Shown piece after piece: positions 8,475-16,571 of a stretch of DNA of 53,391 nucleotides. A program made the translations under genes and the position numbers. The notes under the pieces were generated by a model. That model was not told where the DNA came from. It ran no database searches and saw only the letters and a program-made list of their open reading frames with translations. Source of the DNA: Clostridia bacterium (GTDB taxonomy: Bacteria; Bacillota; Clostridia; Oscillospirales; CAG-272); contig JAFTXX010000015.1 of assembly GCA_017461475.1 (NCBI GenBank), forward strand, positions 1-53,391. The letters run 5' to 3'. Each line of letters begins with the position of its first letter. Position 1 is the first letter of the stretch.

Positions 8475-9523
8475 TATTTGCCCGCCTCGATAAAGTCTTT
8501 CACTTCGGTTCTGAGCACCTTGTGAATCACCGTGTTGCCGATTTCAAGCGGGATGATAAGGCTGATACTGTCGCCGCTTGACTTTTTGTCCGAAAGGGTG
8601 AGCGTGGCAAGCATATCGGTGTCGTAATCGGTCTTTGTAGGCAGACCGCAGGAAATGAGCGCATCCTCAATCTCCTTTGCCATGCCAACTCTCGCCATTC
8701 CCTTTTTCTCAGCGGCGCGGGCGATTATCGCAAGTCCCGTTGCAACGCCGTGACCGTGAGTCAAAGTGAACTCGCTTGCCGCTTCGACTGCGTGACCGAT
8801 GGTGTGACCGAGGTTTAACAGCATGCGCTGTCCGCGGTCAAACTCATCGCCAGAGACGATGTCGCGCTTTATCTCAACACAGCGTGCGATAAGCGCTTCC
8901 ATATCATTGTTTTTATAGTTTTTGACCTTGTCAAAAAGGTCGCGGTCGCAGATAACGCCGTATTTGAGCATCTCGGCAAGGCCGTCCTGCACGTTTACCT
9001 CTTTAAGCGTATCGAGCGTGTCGGTGTCGCACAAAACGAGGCGCGGCTGCCAGAACGCACCGCAAAGATTCTTGCCGCGTGAGAGGTCTACCGCGGTTTT
9101 GCCGCCTACCGATGAGTCAACCGCCGCAAGCAAAGTAGTGGGAACTTGCACATACGAAATTCCGCGCAGGAAAATAGCCGCGGCAAAGCCCGCCATGTCG
9201 CCGACAACGCCGCCGCCGAGCGCAACAATGATGTCGCTGCGGGTGAAATGCGCCTCTGCCATCTGCTCAAGCAGCGCTTCAATAGTGGAAATGCGCTTGC
9301 GCTCCTCGCCGTTTTCAAAAACGAAATTGCTGCAGGCAAATCCCGCATCTTCAAGCGACTTTGTAAGCTTTTCGCCGTAAAGCGGGAAAACTATGTCGTC
9401 CGAAACTATCATTGCCCTGTTACGGGGGAAAAGCGCGGCAATTTTCTCTCCCGCGCTTTCAAGTAAGCCTTTGCCGATATGTACCTCATACGAAGTGCTT
9501 GTGTTAACCTTGATTATCTGCAT
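8474..9523 (-). CDS. aroB: 3-dehydroquinate synthase
   Basis: Cyclises DAHP to 3-dehydroquinate with NAD+ and a divalent metal. The 349-residue product has GGGVVGDMAGFAAAIFLRGI, QVPTTLLAAVDSSVGGKTAVD and LNLGHTIGHAVEAASEF (metal-binding His), all diagnostic. The start is set at the ATG at 9523, giving the normal N terminus MQIIKVNTS; the frame runs upstream into tyrA without another plausible start. It lies 13 bp after tyrA. Confidence 0.96.
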   Translation of the reverse strand: MQIIKVNTSTSYEVHIGKGLLESAGEKIAALFPRNRAMIVSDDIVFPLYGEKLTKSLEDAGFACSNFVFENGEERKRISTIEALLEQMAEAHFTRSDIIVALGGGVVGDMAGFAAAIFLRGISYVQVPTTLLAAVDSSVGGKTAVDLSRGKNLCGAFWQPRLVLCDTDTLDTLKEVNVQDGLAEMLKYGVICDRDLFDKVKNYKNNDMEALIARCVEIKRDIVSGDEFDRGQRMLLNLGHTIGHAVEAASEFTLTHGHGVATGLAIIARAAEKKGMARVGMAKEIEDALISCGLPTKTDYDTDMLATLTLSDKKSSGDSISLIIPLEIGNTVIHKVLRTEVKDFIEAGK

Positions 9524-9536
9524 TTTTCTATCCTTA

Positions 9537-10373
9537 TTATAATTTCTCGGAGCGTATCTTTCTGTCGTTGCCCTCGCTGAGGAGAGTGTGCATTGCCTCG
9601 CGGTCGCCGTTGTCAAGCGCCGCCTTGAACTTTGAGAGGTTGCCGATAAGCTCGCCTATAACCTCGGAGAGGTTTTCGGTGTTCTCAAAGAAAAGCTCTG
9701 TCCACATATCCGCGTTGAGACGCGCGACGCGCGTCATATCCTTGAAAGAACCCGCGGAAAAGCCCTTGTGCTCGGTGGCGTACTGGCCGTGTACATACGC
9801 GCTTGACACAACGTGTGCAAGCTGGGATGTAAACGCGATAACCTTGTCGTGGTGCGCCGCGGTGGAAATCGTTATTCTGCCGAAACCTATCTCCTTAAAG
9901 AGCGTGCTTACGGTGTCAATTGCCTCCTGACTGTTGCAGTATTCGGGGCAAAGGATCATCGAAGCGCCGTCGAAAAGGGATGCGAAAGAGTGAGCAAAGC
10001 CGCTGTGCTCAATGCCCGCCATCGGGTGACCGCCGATAAAGTGAACGCCCGTTCCCTTTACAAGCTCGCCGAGCGCGGTGCACACCTCGGTCTTGATGCC
10101 GCAGGTATCAACTAAAATAGCGCCCTTTTTGAAATATTTTATATTCTCTTTTACAAAATCAATGGTAGCCGTAGGGTAAAGACCCATGATAATAAGGTCG
10201 CAATCTGCGACGTCGCTCGGCTTGCCGATCGACGCAATTGCGCCCGCTTCAAGCGCTTCTTCCGACACCGAGCGTGTGCGGTTGTAGCCTATTACAGTAT
10301 GCGAAGTGTAAAAAGTGATTGCTCTTGCAAGCGAACCTCCGATAAGTCCGAGTCCGCAGATAAAAATTTTCAT
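9537..10373 (-). CDS. tyrA: Prephenate dehydrogenase
   Basis: Oxidative decarboxylation of prephenate to 4-hydroxyphenylpyruvate, the tyrosine branch. The 278-residue product has an N-terminal Rossmann fold (KIFICGLGLIGGSLARAI). It also has the family motifs FIGGHPMAGIEHSGF and FTSQLAHVVSSAY. It has no chorismate mutase or ACT domain, so any feedback control must come from elsewhere. The start is the ATG at 10373 with GGAGAAG 3-9 nt upstream; an in-frame TTG four codons earlier would bury that ribosome site. Confidence 0.94.
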   Translation of the reverse strand: MKIFICGLGLIGGSLARAITFYTSHTVIGYNRTRSVSEEALEAGAIASIGKPSDVADCDLIIMGLYPTATIDFVKENIKYFKKGAILVDTCGIKTEVCTALGELVKGTGVHFIGGHPMAGIEHSGFAHSFASLFDGASMILCPEYCNSQEAIDTVSTLFKEIGFGRITISTAAHHDKVIAFTSQLAHVVSSAYVHGQYATEHKGFSAGSFKDMTRVARLNADMWTELFFENTENLSEVIGELIGNLSKFKAALDNGDREAMHTLLSEGNDRKIRSEKL

Positions 10374-10409
10374 TTTCTTCTCCAATTTAATTTAAACTTT
10401 TACTTTCTT

Positions 10410-10461
10410 CTTCCGCCCGAGATCCTTCGCTTACGCTCGAGGATGACAAGGGCGGAGGAAA
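10410..10461. repeat. Solitary half of the MITE-like element
   Basis: Between aroF and tyrA, CCGCCCGAGATCCTTCGC and GAGGATGACAAGGGCGG form a single stem-loop equal to one half of the ~195-bp elements. No terminal inverted repeat is present. Confidence 0.7.
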
Positions 10462-10463
10462 AT

Positions 10464-11477
10464 TCAGTTGAATTTGTATGCGTAGGGGCGAACAGCTTCA
10501 ACAGCCTTCATTACATCGTCGAAAGCTTCGGGAGTGAGTGACTGTTTGCCGTCACAAAGTGCCTTTGCGGGGTCGTTGTGAACCTCAATGATAAGACCGT
10601 CTGCGCCAGCCGCGGTTGCCGCGATACACATCGGCTTTACAAGTCTTGCAACGCCGGTTGCGTGGCTGGGGTCAATGATTACAGGCAGATGCGAACGCTC
10701 TTTGAGCACGGGAATTGCACAAAGGTCAAGGGTGTTTCTTGTAGTCGCGGTCTCAAATGTACGGATACCTCTCTCGCAAAGCATAACGTTTTCGTTACCG
10801 CCCGACATGATGTACTCAGCGCTCATAAGAAGCTCCTCAATTGTGCTTGCAAGACCGCGCTTGAGAAGGATAGGCTTGTTTGTGTGACCGAGCGCCTTGA
10901 GCAGTTCAAAGTTCTGCATGTTACGCGCGCCGACCTGAATAACGTCAACATTGTCGAAAAGGGGAAGCTGCGATATGTCCATGATTTCGGTTACGATGGG
11001 AAGACCCGTCTTACCCTTTGCTTCTTCTAAAAGCTCGATTCCCTCGGCTCTCATTCCTTGGAATGCGTAAGGAGAAGTACGAGGCTTGAACGCGCCGCCG
11101 CGCAGCATTGCAGCGCCGCTTGCCTTGACAGCCGCCGCCACTTCGCAAATCTGGCTCTCGCTCTCGACTGAGCAGGGGCCCGCGATAACTGCAAAGTTTC
11201 CGCCGCCTATCTTTACTCCGCCGACTTCAACAACTGTGTCCTTGGGGTGGAACTTGCGGTTTGCCTTTTTGTAAGGCTCCTGAATACGCTTTACGTTTTC
11301 AACGATGTCAAGCGCACCGACAAGGTCGATGTCTATTTTGGATGTGTCGCCGACAAGTCCGAGAATGGTGGAGTTTACGCCCTCGGTCTTCTTGCTTTCA
11401 AGACCCTGCTCGCGGATCCAGTTTTCAAGCTGCTCAATCTGAGCCTTGCTCGCGTTTTGCTTAAGAATTACTACCAT
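10464..11477 (-). CDS. aroF: DAHP synthase, type I-beta with N-terminal regulatory domain
   Basis: Committed step of aromatic biosynthesis: PEP plus erythrose 4-phosphate to DAHP. The 337-residue protein has an N-terminal ferredoxin-like regulatory domain (residues 1-70, [20 protein letters not shown]) as in the Thermotoga/Bacillus I-beta type. The barrel follows with [61 protein letters not shown] and [16 protein letters not shown]. In that family the N-terminal domain gives Tyr/Phe inhibition; here that is inference. First gene of the operon, behind an attenuated leader. Ribosome site GGAGAA 7 nt before ATG. Confidence 0.96.
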   Translation of the reverse strand: MVVILKQNASKAQIEQLENWIREQGLESKKTEGVNSTILGLVGDTSKIDIDLVGALDIVENVKRIQEPYKKANRKFHPKDTVVEVGGVKIGGGNFAVIAGPCSVESESQICEVAAAVKASGAAMLRGGAFKPRTSPYAFQGMRAEGIELLEEAKGKTGLPIVTEIMDISQLPLFDNVDVIQVGARNMQNFELLKALGHTNKPILLKRGLASTIEELLMSAEYIMSGGNENVMLCERGIRTFETATTRNTLDLCAIPVLKERSHLPVIIDPSHATGVARLVKPMCIAATAAGADGLIIEVHNDPAKALCDGKQSLTPEAFDDVMKAVEAVRPYAYKFN

Positions 11478-11528
11478 AATGTTGTTCTCCGTTTTTCTAT
11501 ATTTTTTATTATAATATTAATTTTGTAA

Positions 11529-11567
11529 AAAATAAAGGGCTTACAGCATTTTTTTGCTGTAAGCCCT
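11529..11567 (-). terminator. Attenuator terminator in the aroF leader
   Basis: On the minus strand AGGGCTTACAGCA (11567-11555) and TGCTGTAAGCCCT (11548-11536) form a perfect 13-bp stem with an A6 loop, followed by TTATTTTTT. It lies 50 bp upstream of the aroF start codon and downstream of the promoter and leader peptide, so it must be read through for operon expression. Confidence 0.9.
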
Positions 11568-11671
11568 GTGTAAATTTATACTTTTATACATTCACAGATT
11601 TACGAACAGCAAAAGAAACCTTATCTACAAAATAGATAAAGCTAAAATAAAAGTATGCAAATGTGCTGTTC
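11552..11671 (-). promoter_or_regulatory. Three-state attenuator (1:2, 2:3, 3:4 pairings)
   Basis: Segment 1 (GAACAGCA, 11671-11664, inside the first codons of the leader peptide) is perfectly complementary to segment 2 (TGCTGTTC, 11611-11604). Segment 2 can instead pair as TTTTGCTGT (11614-11606) with segment 3 (ACAGCAAAA, 11560-11552), which is the 5' arm and loop of the terminator. A ribosome stalled at the Phe/Tyr codons would mask segment 1, freeing 2 to pair with 3 and preventing the terminator. This is the logic of trp/phe-type attenuation. Pairings are seen; the mechanism is inferred. Confidence 0.8.
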
Positions 11672-11688
11672 ATAGAAGTGTTATGCAC
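11584..11688 (-). CDS. Phe/Tyr-rich leader peptide of the aro operon
   Basis: A short frame upstream of aroF, too small for usual gene callers. From the ATG at 11673 it reads MNSTFAYFYFSFIYF..., 29 residues with six Phe and three Tyr, eight of the nine within codons 5-15, ending in TAA at 11584. An in-frame GTG at 11688 has the better ribosome site (GAAAGGG, 10 nt upstream) and gives 34 residues; the ATG has no clear site. Phe and Tyr are exactly the end products of the downstream operon. Control codons lie between the two halves of the 1:2 hairpin. Confidence 0.82.
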   Translation of the reverse strand: MHNTSMNSTFAYFYFSFIYFVDKVSFAVRKSVNV

Positions 11689-11721
11689 GGCTATTATGCC
11701 CTTTCGTTAAAATATGTAAAA

Positions 11722-11750
11722 AGTATAGCACCGTTTTCCATGTAAGTCAA
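11722..11750 (-). promoter_or_regulatory. aro operon promoter
   Basis: Minus-strand TTGACT (11750-11745), 17-nt spacer, TATACT (11727-11722): a near-consensus sigma-A promoter. Transcription would start near 11715, about 240 nt before aroF, leaving room for the leader peptide and attenuator. Confidence 0.85.
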
Positions 11751-11832
11751 TAGCAATTTTGCATTTTTATTAATAAAAAGTGTGGAAAATGAATAATATG
11801 TATGATACAATTTAGTTGAAGAGTTTTTCAAA

Positions 11833-11856
11833 CGGGCGATTAATAATCGCCCCTAC
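11833..11856. repeat. Palindrome, second copy of the GGGCGATTAATAATCGCCC family
   Basis: Core GGGCGATTAATAATCGCCC followed by CTACG, matching the 27-bp palindrome at 3027-3053 with one end lost. It lies between the divergent aroF leader and deoC. Confidence 0.7.
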
Positions 11857-11918
11857 GTTGGTTAGATAATAGCCGTAAATCCCTTGAACATTCGTTTACA
11901 TCATAAAAAGGAGAACCC

Positions 11919-12578
11919 ATGAGAAAATATACAGACAACGAAATACTTTCGCGCGTGGACCACACGCTGCTGCGCGTGGACGCGACATTTAACGAGGTAA
12001 AGGCTCTCATTGACGAAGCAATCGAAAACAATACCGCGTCGGTGTGCATTGCGCCGTCAATGGTTGAGCGTGCAAAGGAATACGCCGACGGCAAAGTTGC
12101 AATCTGCACCGTAATAGGCTTTCCGAACGGTTACAACACAAAGCTTGCAAAAGTTTTTGAAACCGCTGACGCTGTGGAAAACGGAGCTGACGAGATCGAC
12201 ATGGTTATAAACATCAGCGATCTCAAAGAGAAAAACTACGACGCAATTTCAAGTGAGATAAAAGCTGTTCGAATGGCGTGTGAGGGCAAAATTCTCAAAG
12301 TAATTATCGAGACCTGCCTGCTAACCGACGAAGAAAAGATAAAAATGTGCGAAATCGTATCCGAAAGCGGGGCAGACTATATCAAGACCTCCACAGGATT
12401 TTCAAAGGGCGGCGCGACTTTTGCAGACATTAAACTTTTTAGAGAGCACGTCAAAGGCATCAAAATCAAAGCCGCAGGCGGCATTAAAAGTGTGGGCGAC
12501 GCGGAAGAGTTTATAACCTTCGGCGCTGACCGCCTTGGAACAAGTTCGCTGATAAAATATATTAGAGAGGAAAAGTGA
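11919..12578 (+). CDS. deoC: Deoxyribose-phosphate aldolase
   Basis: Cleaves 2-deoxyribose 5-phosphate to glyceraldehyde 3-phosphate and acetaldehyde, the last step of deoxynucleoside breakdown. The 219-residue TIM barrel has VDHTLL at the N terminus, ICTVIGFPNGYNT, DEIDMVINI, LKVIIETCLL (Schiff-base region), YIKTSTGFSKGGAT and IKAAGGIKS with the catalytic Lys residues. Ribosome site AAAAGGAGAACCC precedes the ATG. Only a weak promoter (TGGAAA-17-TACAAT, 11783-11811) is visible upstream. A MITE copy separates it from deoB. Confidence 0.96.
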   Translation: MRKYTDNEILSRVDHTLLRVDATFNEVKALIDEAIENNTASVCIAPSMVERAKEYADGKVAICTVIGFPNGYNTKLAKVFETADAVENGADEIDMVINISDLKEKNYDAISSEIKAVRMACEGKILKVIIETCLLTDEEKIKMCEIVSESGADYIKTSTGFSKGGATFADIKLFREHVKGIKIKAAGGIKSVGDAEEFITFGADRLGTSSLIKYIREEK

Positions 12579-12783
12579 ATTAATGTTTATGTTACTAACA
12601 TCTCCGCCCGAGATCCTTCGCTAACGCTCAAGGATGACAAGGGGCGGGATTTAGCAAAGTGCTGAAAAAGGCATCTTTTATAGCACTGTAACAACCCCCG
12701 CTTGTCATCCTCGAACGGAGCCGCAGGCGCAGTGAAGGATCTCGCGGGGAGATGTTTGCTCAGCCACTAAACATTAATTTACA
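12578..12783. repeat. MITE-like palindromic element, copy C
   Basis: Starts GAATTAATGTTTATG and ends AAACATTAATTTAC, with both internal GAGATCCTTC-type arms. It is almost identical to the reverse complement of copy B at 4803-5001, including the middle part. The right end stops about 10 bp before the deoB start codon. Confidence 0.88.
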
Positions 12784-12792
12784 TCACTGACC

Positions 12793-13950
12793 ATGCTAAA
12801 CCGCATATTTTTAATTGTGCTTGACAGCTTTGGCATCGGGGCTTTGCCGGATGCCGCGAACTACGGCGACGGCGGCGCGAACACGCTTGCCTCGCTGTTA
12901 AGATCGGATAAACTTTCAGTTGAAAACTTAAAATCTCTTGGGCTGTTCAACATCGACGGTGTTGGCGGCGGTGTGGATTTACCGCGCGGAGCGTATGCGC
13001 GGATGACCGAAAAGTCAAACGGCAAGGACACCATCATAGGCCATTGGGAGATGTGCGGCGTTGTCTCCGAGCGCGACATGCCGACCTATCCTAACGGCTT
13101 TCCAAAAGAAATAATCGACGAATTTGAGCGCCGCTGCGGGCGCGGAACGCTTTGCAACCTGCCCTACTCGGGCACAAAGGTCATCGCCGACTACGGCAAA
13201 GAACACGTTGAGACGGGGAAACTCATCGTTTATACCTCCGCGGACAGCGTTTTCCAGATAGCCGCGCACGAAGATGTGGTGCCGATAGATGAACTCTACC
13301 GCTGCTGCGAAATTGCGCGCGAAATTCTTATCGGCGAACATGGAGTAGGCAGAGTTATTGCGCGTCCGTTTGAGGGCGAGCACCCATACACGCGCACTTC
13401 CCGCCGACACGACTATGCGATACTGCCGCCGCACGAAACCACGCTCGACCTCATAAAAAATGCAGGTCTTGACACGGTATGCGTCGGCAAGATAAGCGAT
13501 ATTTTTGCTTCTCAGGGCGTGACAAAGTCAATAAAAACAAGCGGCAACACCGACGGCATGGCAAAGGCGCTTGAGGTGCAAGAAAGCGATTTTGGCGGCT
13601 TTGCGTTCATCAACCTCGTTGACTTTGACTCGGTCTACGGTCACCGCCGCGACATCGACGGCTACGCCGCCGCACTCTCGGAATTTGACGCATGGCTGCC
13701 TAAATTTATCGCGGGCATGCGCGAGGGCGACGTGCTGATGATAACAGGCGACCACGGATGTGACCCCGGCTTTGGCGGTACCGACCACACGCGCGAGTAC
13801 ACGCCGTTGCTTGTCTGCGGCGAGCAGATAAAACCGACAAACCTCGGTGTGCGAAATAGCTTTGCCGACATCGGCGCGAGCGTTTGCGAGATGCTCGGCG
13901 TAAAAAACACTCTCACGGGCACGAGCTTTGCAAATGAGGTGATAAAATGA
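12793..13950 (+). CDS. deoB: Phosphopentomutase
   Basis: Interconverts (deoxy)ribose 1-phosphate and 5-phosphate, linking nucleoside phosphorylases to DeoC. The 385-residue alkaline-phosphatase-superfamily enzyme has metal-binding motifs FLIVLDSFGIGALPDA, GKDTIIGHWEM, NLVDFDSVYGHRRD and ITGDHGCDPGFGGTDHTREY. The ATG at 12793 gives the standard N terminus, yet no Shine-Dalgarno sequence precedes it; the upstream bases are the end of MITE copy C. The stop overlaps the cdd start (ATGA). Confidence 0.95.
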   Translation: MLNRIFLIVLDSFGIGALPDAANYGDGGANTLASLLRSDKLSVENLKSLGLFNIDGVGGGVDLPRGAYARMTEKSNGKDTIIGHWEMCGVVSERDMPTYPNGFPKEIIDEFERRCGRGTLCNLPYSGTKVIADYGKEHVETGKLIVYTSADSVFQIAAHEDVVPIDELYRCCEIAREILIGEHGVGRVIARPFEGEHPYTRTSRRHDYAILPPHETTLDLIKNAGLDTVCVGKISDIFASQGVTKSIKTSGNTDGMAKALEVQESDFGGFAFINLVDFDSVYGHRRDIDGYAAALSEFDAWLPKFIAGMREGDVLMITGDHGCDPGFGGTDHTREYTPLLVCGEQIKPTNLGVRNSFADIGASVCEMLGVKNTLTGTSFANEVIK

Positions 13951-14348
13951 CAAAAGAAGAACTTTGCAACTTAGCAAAACAGGCTATGCAAAACTCATAT
14001 TCGCCCTATTCAAGCTGCAGGGTCGGCGCGGCTTTACTTGCCGAAAACGGCAAAGTCTACCTTGGCGCAAACATTGAAAACGCGTCATTTTCGCCGACGA
14101 TATGCGCCGAGCGAAGCGCATTTGCCGCGGCGGTTTCGGCGGGCGAGCGCAAATTTGCGGCGCTTGCGGTAACGGGCGGCAAAGACGGCGAGATAAACGG
14201 CGCATTTTACCCCTGCGGGGTCTGCCGACAGGTCATCAGCGAGTTTTGCGCGGACGATTTCCCGATATACGTACTGACAAAAGGCGAAATAATTTCACTC
14301 ACTTTAGGCGACCTTTTACCACACAGTTTCAGTAATGAGGTGATGTAA
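13947..14348 (+). CDS. cdd: Cytidine deaminase
   Basis: Deaminates (deoxy)cytidine to (deoxy)uridine. The 133-residue homotetrameric-type enzyme has SYSPYSSCRVGAALLAENGK, GANIENASFSPTICAERSAF with the catalytic Glu and zinc Cys, and YPCGVCRQVISEF with the other two zinc Cys. Ribosome site GAGGTGATAAA lies in the end of deoB, so translation is coupled. Uridine made here is the substrate of the next gene. Confidence 0.96.
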   Translation: MTKEELCNLAKQAMQNSYSPYSSCRVGAALLAENGKVYLGANIENASFSPTICAERSAFAAAVSAGERKFAALAVTGGKDGEINGAFYPCGVCRQVISEFCADDFPIYVLTKGEIISLTLGDLLPHSFSNEVM

Positions 14349-15122
14349 ATGATACCCGAAAACGAGCTTCAATACCACATCAAGTGCGCCGAGGGCGACG
14401 TGGGCAGATATGTGATTCTCCCCGGCGACCCTGCAAGGTGCGAAAAAATCGCGGCATATTTTGACGACGCGGAATTTGTTGCGCAGAACCGCGAATACAC
14501 GGTCTACACGGGCACTCTGCTCGGCGAAAAAGTGAGCGTGTGTTCGACGGGCATCGGCGGGCCGTCAAGCGCTATTGCCATTGAGGAACTGTTTAAAATC
14601 GGCGCGGACACGTTTATCCGCGTTGGCACTGCGGGCGGCATCAACCTCAAGGTGCGCGAGGGCGACCTCGTTATTGCGACATCCGCGGTGCGCCAGGAGG
14701 GCACGGCGTGCGCGTATGCGCCTATAGAATATCCCGCTACGGCGAATTTTGAGGTGACGCAGGCGCTTGTATGGGCGGCTGAGGAAATGGGCAAGCGCTT
14801 TCACACAGGCGTTGTGCAGAGCAAGGACTCTTTCTACGGTCAGCATTCCCCCGAGCGCATGCCTGTAGAGGGCGAACTCGTCGCCAAATGGGAAGCATGG
14901 AAGCGGTTAGGCGTACTCTGCAGCGAAATGGAGAGCGCAACGCAGTTTGTCGTTGCAGACTCGCTTGGTGCGCGTGCGGGCGCCGTATTCCACATTGTGT
15001 GGAATCAGGAGCGAAAGGCGGCAGGACTTGACGACGCGGCAGTACAAAACGAGGACACCGACCTCGCCATCCGCACGGCAATTGAGGCGGTCAAAATCTT
15101 GATCGAGAAAGATAGAACGTAA
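14349..15122 (+). CDS. udp: Uridine phosphorylase
   Basis: Phosphorolysis of (deoxy)uridine to uracil and (deoxy)ribose 1-phosphate, feeding DeoB and DeoC. The 257-residue NP-I family protein has [58 protein letters not shown] and [14 protein letters not shown]. It directly abuts cdd (TAAATG), with GAGGTGATG of the cdd end as ribosome site. A related purine-nucleoside phosphorylase is less likely given the GxFxGQ-like QHSPER loop and neighbours. Confidence 0.92.
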   Translation: MIPENELQYHIKCAEGDVGRYVILPGDPARCEKIAAYFDDAEFVAQNREYTVYTGTLLGEKVSVCSTGIGGPSSAIAIEELFKIGADTFIRVGTAGGINLKVREGDLVIATSAVRQEGTACAYAPIEYPATANFEVTQALVWAAEEMGKRFHTGVVQSKDSFYGQHSPERMPVEGELVAKWEAWKRLGVLCSEMESATQFVVADSLGARAGAVFHIVWNQERKAAGLDDAAVQNEDTDLAIRTAIEAVKILIEKDRT

Positions 15123-15138
15123 CAGTACCCGTAAACTT

Positions 15139-15211
15139 CGTAGGGGACGACGTCCTCGACGTCCCTTTTAACTGCAGTTCATGTGGGACGTCGAGGACGT
15201 CGTCCCCTACG
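15139..15211. terminator. Long palindrome between convergent udp and trxA
   Basis: Arms of 27 bp (15139-15165 and 15185-15211, beginning CGTAGGGGACGACG and ending CGTCGTCCCCTACG) are perfectly complementary around a 19-nt loop. There is no T run of the usual kind, but the stem lies exactly between the two convergent genes and could end transcription from both sides. It is probably also a mobile repeat. Confidence 0.6.
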
Positions 15212-15242
15212 GATTACATTGGTATTGTTGTTTTGAAAAAGG

Positions 15243-15560
15243 TTATTGTGCAGACTCTAACATTGCTAAAATTTTAGACTTGCCTGCAAGGCCGATGTGT
15301 GTGTCGGCGACTTCGCCGTTTTTCATTACCACGAGGGTGGGGATGCTCATTACCGAGAACTGTGCGGCAAGGTCGCTTTCGTCATCGACGTTTACCTTGC
15401 AGATCTTATACTTGTCCTGCGTTTCGGCAATTTCGTCAACCACGGGCGACACCATTTTGCACGGGCCGCACCAATCTGCGTAAAAGTCTATGAGCGCAAT
15501 GCCCTCGTATGCCTTTATCTCTTTTTCAAAATTTTCGCTTGTAAGTTTTACAACTGCCAT
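15243..15560 (-). CDS. trxA: Thioredoxin
   Basis: Small cytoplasmic disulfide reductase, 105 residues, reduced by the TrxB encoded divergently next door. Active site DWCGPCKMVSPVV (CGPC), with conserved SIPTLVVMKNGE containing the cis-Pro. The start is the ATG at 15560 with AAAGGAG 7 nt upstream; the frame continues 12 codons upstream without a better start. Confidence 0.97.
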   Translation of the reverse strand: MAVVKLTSENFEKEIKAYEGIALIDFYADWCGPCKMVSPVVDEIAETQDKYKICKVNVDDESDLAAQFSVMSIPTLVVMKNGEVADTHIGLAGKSKILAMLESAQ

Positions 15561-15600
15561 AATTTTTCTCCTTTTAAAAATAGGAATTATTTTCATATTT

Positions 15601-15628
15601 AGTATACCACAAATTTAAAAAAATACAA
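15601..15628 (-). promoter_or_regulatory. trxA promoter
   Basis: Minus-strand TTGTAT (15628-15623), 16-nt spacer, TATACT (15606-15601), about 40 bp before the trxA start codon in the divergent trxA/trxB gap. Confidence 0.6.
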
Positions 15629-15642
15629 GAGGTTTTTAAAAA

Positions 15643-16536
15643 ATGTTTGACGTTGCAATTATCGGCGCGGGACCTGCGGGCATGAGCGCCGCAATATACG
15701 CCCGCCGCGCGGGGCTTTCTGTCGCCGTATTTGAGGGCGAAATGTGCGGCGGACAGATGATTCTCACGCCCGATGTCGAAAACTATCCCGGATTTACGCA
15801 CATTTCGGGCGCGGAGCTCTCATTTTCAATGAGCGAGCAGATGAAGTCTCTTGGAGCTAAGCTTATTGAAAGCCGAGTACAAGCCGTCAAAGCAAATGAG
15901 CACTACACCGTTTGCACAAGCGACGGCGACTTTGAATCAAAAACGCTTATCATAGCAAACGGCGCAAAGCGCAAGAGACTTGGCATTGCGGGCGAAGAAA
16001 AATTCAGCGGTCGCGGCGTTTCCTACTGCGCAGTTTGCGACGGTATGTTTTTCAAAGGCAAAACAGTATGCGTTGTCGGCGGCGGCAACACCGCGCTTGA
16101 GGATGCGGTCTACCTTGCGGGAATTTGCGAAAAAGTGTACCTTATCCACCGCCGCGACGAGTTCCGCGCAAAAGGCATGCTTGTCGAAAAGGTCAAGGCA
16201 GCCGAAAACATTGAAATTCTCTACTCTGCCGTTCCCACCGAAATTTTCGGCGACTCGCGCGTAAAGTCGCTCCGCGTAAAAGACGCGAGCGGCGAGCGCG
16301 ATATTGAAACATCGGCTGTGTTCGTGGCAATAGGACTTGTGCCCGAAAACGGTATTTTTGAGGGGCTTGTCTCCCTTGCAGACGGCTACATCTTAGCGAG
16401 CGACGACACGCACACCTCGCGCGAAGGCGTTTTTGCCGCGGGCGACACCCGCACAAAATCCCTGCGCCAGATAATCACCGCCGCCGCAGACGGCGCCACC
16501 GCCGCAACAGAAGCGGAAAAATATTTGCACGGATAG
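15643..16536 (+). CDS. trxB: Thioredoxin reductase
   Basis: FAD- and NADPH-dependent reductase of thioredoxin. The 297-residue product has the FAD site IIGAGPAGMSAAIYARRAG, redox pair YCAVCDG, NADPH site VVGGGNTALEDAVYL, and the C-terminal FAD motif VFAAGDTRTKSLRQIITAAADGA. Divergent from trxA across 82 bp; ribosome site AAGAGG 10 nt upstream of ATG. A terminator follows immediately. Confidence 0.96.
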   Translation: MFDVAIIGAGPAGMSAAIYARRAGLSVAVFEGEMCGGQMILTPDVENYPGFTHISGAELSFSMSEQMKSLGAKLIESRVQAVKANEHYTVCTSDGDFESKTLIIANGAKRKRLGIAGEEKFSGRGVSYCAVCDGMFFKGKTVCVVGGGNTALEDAVYLAGICEKVYLIHRRDEFRAKGMLVEKVKAAENIEILYSAVPTEIFGDSRVKSLRVKDASGERDIETSAVFVAIGLVPENGIFEGLVSLADGYILASDDTHTSREGVFAAGDTRTKSLRQIITAAADGATAATEAEKYLHG

Positions 16537-16567
16537 AAAAAAGACCTGCTGAGTGCGGGTCTTTTTT
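16537..16567 (+). terminator. trxB terminator
   Basis: AAAAAAGACCTGC, loop TGAGT, GCGGGTCTTTTTT: a 13-bp stem and T6 directly after the trxB stop. Confidence 0.88.
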
Positions 16568-16571
16568 AAAG

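Noticed and set aside
11521-11720. T-box riboswitch upstream of aroF
   Set aside because: No T-box sequence (TGGNACCGCG-like) is visible and the leader instead contains a Phe/Tyr-rich frame with three alternate pairings.
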